Below the pieces are notes generated by a model. That model had not been told where the DNA came from and searched no databases. It saw nothing but the letters and a program-made list of their open reading frames with translations. The position numbers were made by a program, and so were the translations under genes. From positions 1 through 38,048 of the forward strand of contig CADECM010000058.1 in the NCBI GenBank assembly GCA_902825845.1: a DNA stretch of 38,048 nt. The letters are read 5' to 3'. The number at the start of each line of letters is the position of its first letter. The stretch's first letter is position 1. Below, one piece after another: positions 31,969 through 38,048 of the stretch. This stretch comes from an uncultured beta proteobacterium (GTDB taxonomy: Bacteria > Pseudomonadota > Gammaproteobacteria > Burkholderiales > SG8-41).

Positions 31969-32469
31969 TCAGTAGACGATGGAAATGGAGATGCGGCTGC
32001 GCACGAATTCACCCTTCTGGTTGGTCCAGCGCATTTCGGTGGATTTGTAGAGGGTGAGGCCGAGCTTGCCAACTTTTTCTTCCATGTGCACCAGCGCGGT
32101 TTTCGAAGTAATCACGTCACCGGGGCGGACCGGCACGCCGTAAACTTCTTTTTGCCCGCCGTTCATGGTGCGCTCGCCCACGCCGCGTTTGGCGGGGCGC
32201 GGCGCGCGGTCGGCAGGGCGGATCGCGGGCCAGGCGAAGGGATTGAATTCGCGCGGCGCGATGATGCCGCCGTATTTAGTGGTCTTCGCGTAGGCTTCGT
32301 CCCAAAATATTTTAGGCGGGACGTCAGGCCAGTAAACCGCGATCGCCCATTTGCGCAGGTCGGAACAGTCCACCGGATGGGAAACCTCCGGCGCGCTCCA
32401 GACATTGAGGCTGTCTTTCAGAGCCTGGGTGATCAGTGTAGCGGGCGCAGCGGCGGTCTCTGTGCTCAT
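31969..32469 (-). CDS. MaoC N-terminal-like (FAS1-type dehydratase domain) protein
   Basis: 166 residues from the ATG at 32469 with GGAGG five nt upstream. The fold markers are EVSHPVDCSDLRKWAIAVYWPD, KYGGIIAPREFNPFAW and VYGVPVRPGDVITSKTALVHMEEKVGKLGLTLYKSTEMRWTNQKGEFVRSR, the pattern of the MaoC-dehydratase N-terminal domain. On its own this half usually lacks the catalytic Asp/His and supports the partner chain. It is first in a two-gene operon with the MaoC gene and divergent from the acyl-CoA synthetase gene. Confidence 0.85.
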   Translation of the reverse strand: MSTETAAAPATLITQALKDSLNVWSAPEVSHPVDCSDLRKWAIAVYWPDVPPKIFWDEAYAKTTKYGGIIAPREFNPFAWPAIRPADRAPRPAKRGVGERTMNGGQKEVYGVPVRPGDVITSKTALVHMEEKVGKLGLTLYKSTEMRWTNQKGEFVRSRISISIVY

Positions 32470-32675
32470 AATTCCTCCGTGAATGGGCGCGAGCCGGAAG
32501 TTTACACCGCCCGGCATGCCTGACGTAACCAATCCACGCGCGCGTATCGTGTTGGGCACGCCATGTCCGTACTGCAGAATCCGCCACTACCGGCGGCGGC
32601 ACCGGCTTTGCTATAGTGTGGTTCCCGCCTCAAGTTCGCCGGCACACCAACCTCGCAACCCACCGGGCACGCCGC

Positions 32676-34793
32676 ATGAACCCTCTCGACCGCATGTTTG
32701 CCCCGCAAAGCGTTGCTATCATCGGCGCCACGGAAAGCGCTGACAAGATTGGCGGCAAGGCGCTGCGCACGCTGATACAGCACGGCTACGCGGGAAACGT
32801 GCATCCGGTCAATCCATCGCACGCCGAGATCGCGGGTATCCGTTGTTACGCAAGCATTGGCGAGGTGCCCGGCCCGGTGGACCTGGCGATTATTTCAGTG
32901 CCTGCGCAGCGGGTGCCGGGCGTGTTGCAGGCCTGCGCCGATGCCGGCGTGAAAGGCGCGGTGATCTTGAGTTCCGGTTTCAATGAGGCCGGCACGCAAG
33001 GCAAAGCCCTGCAGCAGCAGCTGCAGGACATCTGCCAACGCACAGGCATCCGGGTGTCGGGGCCCAACGCCGAAGGTTTTTACAATATCGGCGCCAATCT
33101 GGCGGCGACGTTCAATTCCGCCATTGATATTGGCAAGGGCGACCTGAACGCGCCGTCACAGATCGGCATCGTGTCGCAGAGCGGCGGGCTGGGGTTTGCA
33201 TTTTTCAACAAGGGCCGGCGCGACGATCTTGTCTTCAGCCACATCTTCAGTGTCGGCAATCAGGTCGATTTGGAGCTCGCCGACTACACGGCATGGTTGC
33301 TGGAGCAGGAACGCACCAGGGTCGTGATGCTGTACGCGGAGTCGTTCAACCATCCGTCGCGTTTTCTGGCGGTCGCGCGGCGTGCCGCCGATCTGCGCAA
33401 ACCGCTGGTGATGGTGAAGGTCGGCAACTCGGATGCGGGACGCCGCGCGGCGCAATCGCATACCGGCGCACTGGCCAGTCCGTCGTCGGTGGTGGATGCC
33501 GCGCTCGCGCAGCACGGCGTGGTGCGCGCCGATGATCAGGATATGTTGCTCAATCTCGCCGCGGCGTTTGCGCACCAGCCGCTGCCCAGGGGCAACCGCG
33601 TGGGCATGGTGTGTGTGTCGGGCGGCACCGCGACGTGGCTCGCCGATGCGTGTTCCGCCGCGGGTCTGGAGGTGCCGGAACTGGATGCGGAGCGGCGCGC
33701 ACAGATTGCGAAACATATTCCCGATTTCGGTGCCAGCAACAATCCGGTGGATGTGACGGCGCAGGCCAGTGACGGCTTTACCGTCGCGCTGGATGTGGTT
33801 GGCGGCGCGCCCAATATCGACGCGGTGATTCTGGGTGTGAATTTTGCGGGTGAGCGGCGCCTGCTGAAGGAAGGCCCGGCCATTGCCGAATGGATGCGTC
33901 GTGTGGGTAAACCGGTACTGGTCTACAGCTACGCGCTGCCCGGCGACAAGTCGCGCGAAATTCTGCGCGAGCTGGGACTGCATGTGTTTACCTCGCTACA
34001 GGGCTGTGTGCGCAGCCTGCGCGCGCTGGTGGATTATGCAGACTTTCAGCGCACGCGCGCCGAGCGCCAGGCGCCGGCTCGCACGCCGGACGACATGCCG
34101 CGCGCCGCGCGCGGGCTGTTGGATGCACCCCGCAAGGTATTGTGCGAGTACGAGGCGAAGGCGCTGCTCGCCGCGTACGGCGTGCCGCTGCCGGATGAAG
34201 TGCTGGCGCGCACCGCCGAAGAAGCGGTTGCCCACGCGCAGCGGCTCGGGTTTCCCGTGGCGCTGAAGATTCAGTCGCCGCAAATCGCGCACAAGACCGA
34301 GGCGCGCGGCGTGCAACTGGACCTCGCCAACGCCGACGCGGTGCGCGCGGCGTTCAGGGCGGTGACTGCCGGCGCCGCGGCCCATGACGCGCAGGCGGAA
34401 ATTCACGGCGTGCTGGTGCAAAAAATGGCGCGGCCCGGCCGCGAGCTGATTGCGGGTATCATCAACAATAGCGCGTACGGCCCGATGGTAATGGTGGGAC
34501 TGGGCGGCATTTATACGGAGGTGCTGGACGATACCGCCATTGCGCCTGCGCCGCTGACGCACGCGACCGCACGCGACATGCTGCAACGTCTGCGCGGCTA
34601 TCGCCTGCTGACGGGGGTGCGCGGTGAAGCGCCGCGTGATGTGGACGCGGTGGCGGATTTGTTGGTGCGGCTGTCACACCTCGCGTGGGACGCGCGCGAG
34701 GTGCTGGCCGAATTCGATGTCAATCCGGTTTTTGTGCATGCAGCAGGCGCCGGTGTTACGGTGGTCGATGCGCTGGCGGTAAAAGTTAATTAA
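32676..34793 (+). CDS. ADP-forming acyl-CoA synthetase (acetyl-CoA synthetase, CoA-binding plus ATP-grasp)
   Basis: 705 residues from the ATG at 32676. The CoA-binding Rossmann domain is MFAPQSVAIIGATESADKIGGKAL. The succinyl-CoA-ligase-like part has IGIVSQSGGLGFAFFNKG and SHTGALAS, whose His262 is the phosphohistidine position. The C-terminal ATP-grasp part runs from about residue 490 (EYEAKALLAAYGVPLP, GFPVALKIQSPQIAHKTEARGVQL) to EVLAEFDVNPVFV. This alpha-beta fused form activates an organic acid to its CoA thioester with release of ADP and phosphate. The acid is unknown. The first acyl-CoA dehydrogenase gene follows after 17 nt, so the pathway is linked. Confidence 0.88.
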   Translation: MNPLDRMFAPQSVAIIGATESADKIGGKALRTLIQHGYAGNVHPVNPSHAEIAGIRCYASIGEVPGPVDLAIISVPAQRVPGVLQACADAGVKGAVILSSGFNEAGTQGKALQQQLQDICQRTGIRVSGPNAEGFYNIGANLAATFNSAIDIGKGDLNAPSQIGIVSQSGGLGFAFFNKGRRDDLVFSHIFSVGNQVDLELADYTAWLLEQERTRVVMLYAESFNHPSRFLAVARRAADLRKPLVMVKVGNSDAGRRAAQSHTGALASPSSVVDAALAQHGVVRADDQDMLLNLAAAFAHQPLPRGNRVGMVCVSGGTATWLADACSAAGLEVPELDAERRAQIAKHIPDFGASNNPVDVTAQASDGFTVALDVVGGAPNIDAVILGVNFAGERRLLKEGPAIAEWMRRVGKPVLVYSYALPGDKSREILRELGLHVFTSLQGCVRSLRALVDYADFQRTRAERQAPARTPDDMPRAARGLLDAPRKVLCEYEAKALLAAYGVPLPDEVLARTAEEAVAHAQRLGFPVALKIQSPQIAHKTEARGVQLDLANADAVRAAFRAVTAGAAAHDAQAEIHGVLVQKMARPGRELIAGIINNSAYGPMVMVGLGGIYTEVLDDTAIAPAPLTHATARDMLQRLRGYRLLTGVRGEAPRDVDAVADLLVRLSHLAWDAREVLAEFDVNPVFVHAAGAGVTVVDALAVKVN

Positions 34794-34808
34794 AATCAAG
34801 GAGTTACG
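34792..34808 (+). repeat. AT-rich 17-nt motif, copy g, overlapping a ribosome-binding site
   Basis: Reads AAAATCAAGGAGTTACG. Here two bases of the word are changed so that it contains AAGGAG, the Shine-Dalgarno of the dehydrogenase gene starting at 34811. This copy begins just before the synthetase stop codon's end and fills the gap between two coupled genes, so it is least likely to be a promoter. Confidence 0.5.
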
Positions 34809-34810
34809 AT

Positions 34811-36040
34811 ATGGATTTCGCGATTCAAGATACACCGGAGCAAGCCGCATTTCGCAAGGAGGTGCGCGCGTTTCTCGACCGGACCGTGTCGCCGAAGATC
34901 GAGCACATGGCCGACCCCTGCGACATGTCGTTCGAACAGTATCAACTGCGCCGCGACCTCGGCCGCGCGCTGGGCGAGCGCGGCTGGCTGTATCCGTCGA
35001 TGCCCAAGGAATACGGCGGCGGCGATCTGCCTGCGGAGCATATCGGTATTCTCACCGATGAACTGACGCGCATCGGGCTGGCGCTGCCACCTTACTACGA
35101 CGCGGGCGGACGCATGGGCGCACCGACCATTCTGGTGTGGGGCACCGAAGAACACAAAAAGCGTTTCCTGCCGCCGATCTGCCGCGGCGAAGTGCGCACC
35201 TGGCAATTGCTGTCCGAGCCGGGCGCGGGCTCCGACCTCGCGGGTATCAAATGCACCGCGATTCGCGATGGCGATCACTACGTGGTGAACGGCCAGAAAA
35301 TGTGGGTCGGCAGTTCGCACGGCGCGGATTATTCGTGGACGATTCTCGTTACCGATCCCAAAGGCGAGCGCCACAAGAATCTGTCGTGGCTGATGATCCC
35401 GATGGATCTGCCCGGCATCACCGTGACGCCGATGGATCTGCTCGCCACCGGCGGCGAAGGCGGCAGCGGCTGCGGCGTCAAGAACACGGTATTTTTCGAC
35501 AACGTGCGCGTGCCGGCGGGTAACCTCGTCGGCGGCGAAAACAATGGCTGGAAAGTCGCCACCACCCACCTCGAGGTCGAGCATGGCGGCATGGGACGCA
35601 TGGCCGACCGCCGCGTGGTGTATGAATTCATCAATCTGTGCAAGGAACGCCAGGACGGCTGGGCCATTGCCGACGATCCCGGCGCCCGCGAAGAACTCGT
35701 CAACCTTTACATCGAATCCGAAATCACGCGCCTGTTCGCCACGCGCAATCACTGGCTGTCACATACCAATCAGCCGCGGTCGTACGAAGGTTCGCAGTAC
35801 AGCCTGCGGCGCAAACTGTCGGGCCTCGACATGGGCGAAAAAATGGTGCGCATCGCCGGCCCGCTGGTGCTGACCAAGGACAAGCGCTGGGCGCCGCTGC
35901 GCGGCTCCATTGAATACTTCCAGCGTGACTCCATCACTTCGCTGCATCCGGGCGCCACCACCGATATTCAGCGCGTGATCATGGCGCGGCGCCTCGGCAT
36001 CGGCGGACGCGAGCGCGAAAAAGCGGCGAACTTGCGCTAG
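34811..36040 (+). CDS. acyl-CoA dehydrogenase family protein
   Basis: 409 residues. MDFAIQDTPEQAAFRKEVRAFLD is the N-terminal helical domain. The flavin-binding block is TWQLLSEPGAGSDLAGIKCTAI with VVNGQKMWVGSSH, and the C-terminal helices end SLHPGATTDIQRVIMARRLG, where GATTDIQ stands in for GGTSEIQ. It would oxidise an acyl-CoA to an enoyl-CoA with FAD and pass electrons to ETF. The start has AAGGAG. It is co-transcribed with the synthetase and followed 134 nt later by a second, different dehydrogenase, suggesting a heteromeric pair as in some steroid or branched-acid pathways. Confidence 0.9.
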   Translation: MDFAIQDTPEQAAFRKEVRAFLDRTVSPKIEHMADPCDMSFEQYQLRRDLGRALGERGWLYPSMPKEYGGGDLPAEHIGILTDELTRIGLALPPYYDAGGRMGAPTILVWGTEEHKKRFLPPICRGEVRTWQLLSEPGAGSDLAGIKCTAIRDGDHYVVNGQKMWVGSSHGADYSWTILVTDPKGERHKNLSWLMIPMDLPGITVTPMDLLATGGEGGSGCGVKNTVFFDNVRVPAGNLVGGENNGWKVATTHLEVEHGGMGRMADRRVVYEFINLCKERQDGWAIADDPGAREELVNLYIESEITRLFATRNHWLSHTNQPRSYEGSQYSLRRKLSGLDMGEKMVRIAGPLVLTKDKRWAPLRGSIEYFQRDSITSLHPGATTDIQRVIMARRLGIGGREREKAANLR

Positions 36041-36174
36041 GGGAAATCTGCCACGTGCCGCAGCGGCGCACAGAACCCCGCGCAGGCAACTGCAACGGCT
36101 GTTCCTTGCGTAACGTTCGCGCCTCTGCGGTGAGCTTTCGAACCTATTTCTTGCCAAAATTTTAGGAAAAGATC

Positions 36175-37293
36175 ATGGACCTTTCACTGAACGATACCCA
36201 GCAACTGATACAGGATTCCGCCAGGGATTTTGTGCGCGGCTCCTGCGGCCGCGATGTGCTGCTCAAGCTCGACCGCGATCCCTCGCTGGTGATGAGCACC
36301 CTCTGGAAACCGATGTCAGAGCTGGGCTGGCCCGGCATGGCCATTCCCGAGGAATACGGCGGCACCGGCAACAGCCTCACCGATGTGGCGGTGCTGTTTG
36401 AGGAACTCGGCTGCGGTCCCGTGCCCGGCCCGCTGCTGTCATCGGCAGTGCTGTGCGCGCGCATCCTGATGGAGGCGGGCAGCGATGCCCTGAAAAAAGC
36501 CTGGCTGCCGCGCATCGCCAGCGGCGAGCGCGTGTTCGCGCTGGCGCTCACCGAAACCCAGTATGGCTGGACCGCCGACAACGTGCGCGCCACCGCCAAA
36601 CGCGCGGGCAGCGATTACACGCTCTCCGGCACCAAGGTGTTCGTGCATGACGCGCATTTCGCGACCGATTTGCTGGTGGTGGCAAAAGTCGAGGGCGGCA
36701 AGGGCATCAGTGTGCTGCGGGTTGATGCCAAGGCCGCGGGCGTGTCGATACGTGCGCTGGACGGCTTCGTCACCAGTGTGTGCGAAGTGCTGCTTGAAAA
36801 CGTCAAAGTGGCCGCGGCCGATGTCATCGCCGACGGCTGGCCCGCGGCTGAGCGCGCGATGCTGGCGGTGACGCCGGTGCTGTGTGCCTATCAGGTCGGC
36901 TCGTGCAAAACGGTGTTCGACCTGTCGCTCAACTACGCGCGCGAACGCACGCAGTTCGGCCAGATCATCGGCCGCTTCTCGCGCGTTCAGGATCACCTGA
37001 TCCACCTCGTCAATCATCTGGATGCCGCGCGCTGGACTACCTACGAGGCCTTGTCGAAGCTCGACGCCGGCGTGGACGCAGTGGCGAGTTGCCACGTCGC
37101 CAAGTCGGTGGCCGGCGAGAGCCATATGCACGCCTGCGATTACGCGCACGAGGTGCATGCGGGCATCGGCGTGTCGCGCGAGTACGGCCTGACGCTGCAC
37201 ACCAAGCTGTCGCGCTCGCTGTATCACTGCCTCGGCGCGCCACGCCTGCACCGCAAGAAGCTGGAGAGCGTGCTGGGGCTGGTGACCGCGTAA
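36175..37293 (+). CDS. acyl-CoA dehydrogenase family protein (second, shorter)
   Basis: 372 residues. MDLSLNDTQQLIQDSARDFVRG opens the N-domain. EEYGGTGNSLTDVAVLFEELGCGPVPGPLLSS is characteristic of the shorter ACAD subfamily seen with steroid/cholate-type pathways. ALTETQYGWTADNVRATAKRAGSDYTLSGTKVFVHDAH is the FAD region, without the usual GxGSD. The C-terminal HEVHAGIGVSREYGLTLHTKLSRS has the Glu position of the family. AGGAAAAG precedes the ATG. The weak FAD motif suggests it may pair with the first dehydrogenase gene and not act alone, as in alpha2beta2 ACADs. Confidence 0.88.
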   Translation: MDLSLNDTQQLIQDSARDFVRGSCGRDVLLKLDRDPSLVMSTLWKPMSELGWPGMAIPEEYGGTGNSLTDVAVLFEELGCGPVPGPLLSSAVLCARILMEAGSDALKKAWLPRIASGERVFALALTETQYGWTADNVRATAKRAGSDYTLSGTKVFVHDAHFATDLLVVAKVEGGKGISVLRVDAKAAGVSIRALDGFVTSVCEVLLENVKVAAADVIADGWPAAERAMLAVTPVLCAYQVGSCKTVFDLSLNYARERTQFGQIIGRFSRVQDHLIHLVNHLDAARWTTYEALSKLDAGVDAVASCHVAKSVAGESHMHACDYAHEVHAGIGVSREYGLTLHTKLSRSLYHCLGAPRLHRKKLESVLGLVTA

Positions 37294-37342
37294 GACGGGT
37301 GCAGGGCTCGCCGGCCGTTTCACCCTGCGCCGGAACGCGGCC

Positions 37343-38048
37343 TCAGCCCTGCAACTGATCGATCAGCACGGAAACGTCGTCAACGGTATCCAGACGTTCG
37401 CACAGCGCGACGACCTCTTTCTGTTTGGCCGGGGCCAGCAGTCCCTGCGTGATCTTGGTGAATTTCTCCACCACATCGCTCATGTGCACCGGGTTTTCCG
37501 CGTCGCCGCGCGCCTTGCCCCAGGCCGACAGAACCGTGCCGTCCGTCAACTCGATCTCAACCGGGTTGCCTTCGACGTAGCCTTTGCCGTCGAGCGCCGG
37601 GTCGTGGGTGATGCTGATGCGCTGGATCAGCTCCAGCACCTTGGGCGAGCGGATTTTTTCCTCGGTGAACTGCGCGGTGAACACTTCGTTTTCCAGCAGC
37701 ATGATGGCGGTGACGTAGAACAGATTCAGCTGCGCGGAGGTGATGGTGGTCGGCGTGTAGGCCCAGCCGACATTCTGCAGATAGCCGCGGCCGAGGCGTA
37801 TGCGTACCTGCTTGATCTGTTCGACGGGTATCGGGTGCTGCTTGCGCAGGTGCCGGATCGCTTCCAGTGATCCGTGATTCGGCACCCGTGTGGCCCACAT
37901 CTTGAAGCGTATTTTTTCAGTGTGATACTTGCGGCCCCAGTCCTTGTTGATCTGCGTGAGATCGTAGACGGCGGGGCGCTGATTGCCGGTGTGTGCCGAA
38001 CAAAAGCCGCCGTATTCCGCCTCGAACACGTTCGGCGCGTTGGTAAAG
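37343..38048 (-). CDS. MmgE/PrpD family protein, 3' part (truncated by the window)
   Basis: About 234 residues of the C-terminal part; the frame is open through the right edge and the start lies outside. FTNAPNVFEAEYGGFCSAHTGN, IRFKMWATRVPNHGSLEAIRHLRKQHPIPVEQIKQVRIRL and LVEGNPVEIELTDGTVLS-like segments (here YVEGNPVEIELTDG) are typical of the MmgE/PrpD fold, which includes 2-methylcitrate dehydratase and iminodisuccinate epimerase. The exact substrate is not fixed by this part. It converges on the second dehydrogenase gene with 49 nt between stops and ends at a TGA at 37345-37343. Confidence 0.85.
   Translation of the reverse strand, partial: FTNAPNVFEAEYGGFCSAHTGNQRPAVYDLTQINKDWGRKYHTEKIRFKMWATRVPNHGSLEAIRHLRKQHPIPVEQIKQVRIRLGRGYLQNVGWAYTPTTITSAQLNLFYVTAIMLLENEVFTAQFTEEKIRSPKVLELIQRISITHDPALDGKGYVEGNPVEIELTDGTVLSAWGKARGDAENPVHMSDVVEKFTKITQGLLAPAKQKEVVALCERLDTVDDVSVLIDQLQG

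Overview
The window is GC-rich, densely coded DNA from a Gram-negative bacterium. It looks like a betaproteobacterium, perhaps an uncultured Burkholderiales or Rhodocyclales-type organism. The reasons are three orphan Bug-family (TctC-like) solute-binding proteins, a housekeeping block ordered RNB exoribonuclease - TonB - aroE - mtgA, many c-type cytochromes, a Sox carrier system, and a three-subunit 2-oxoacid oxidoreductase resembling the KorABC enzymes of aromatic degraders. This placement is inference. No rRNA, tRNA, CRISPR array or intact insertion sequence was seen.

Layout. 1-6.2 kb: a minus-strand MFS transporter, then a Bug binding protein and a luciferase-like flavin monooxygenase (probable operon), a second MFS transporter, and a YaiO-like outer-membrane barrel. 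6.5-11.4 kb: a three-gene operon for a TPP/Fe-S 2-oxoacid:acceptor oxidoreductase (FAD/Fe-S electron-transfer subunit, alpha, beta), closed by a clear intrinsic terminator. 11.5-11.9 kb: a decayed REP-associated tyrosine transposase (RAYT) between two inverted REP hairpins. 12.1-15.6 kb: a SoxC-like sulfite dehydrogenase, a lipoprotein cytochrome c and a TauD-type dioxygenase in one operon, followed by an unrecognised gene. 15.7-17.3 kb: a VOC-fold protein and a Bug protein, divergent. 17.35-20.07 kb (minus): a coupled cluster of a methyltransferase-like protein with an export signal, then SoxX, SoxY, SoxZ and SoxA, with no SoxB. 20.2-22.7 kb: an MBL-fold hydrolase, a third Bug protein and a small lipoprotein. 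22.9-28.2 kb (minus): the block RNB - TonB - aroE - mtgA plus a YqiA-like esterase. 28.2-30.0 kb (minus): a PQQ-type sugar dehydrogenase overlapping a dihaem cytochrome c. 30.5-38.0 kb: a quinone-oxidoreductase-like MDR protein, two MaoC/hot-dog hydratase genes, an ADP-forming acyl-CoA synthetase, two acyl-CoA dehydrogenases and a truncated MmgE/PrpD gene, which together look like an acyl-CoA or organic-acid catabolic region.

How the genes fit together. The TauD/SoxC/cytochrome operon reads as release of sulfite from an organosulfur compound and its oxidation to sulfate. The nearby SoxXYZA cluster supplies a thiol-carrier system whose SoxY tail is not the usual GGCGG arm. The KorABC-like operon would yield low-potential electrons or NAD(P)H from a 2-oxoacid. 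The right-hand third would feed acyl-CoA oxidation.

The most striking unexplained signal is a 17-nt AT-rich word, consensus AAAA(A/T)CAAATA(G/C)TTACG. It occurs seven times, always between genes and several times shortly upstream of a start codon. Other points worth following are the RAYT/REP relic, the 25-nt inverted repeat between the alpha and beta subunit genes, the non-canonical SoxY arm, the exported methyltransferase with a G-rich 5' coding region, and the sox cluster without soxB.
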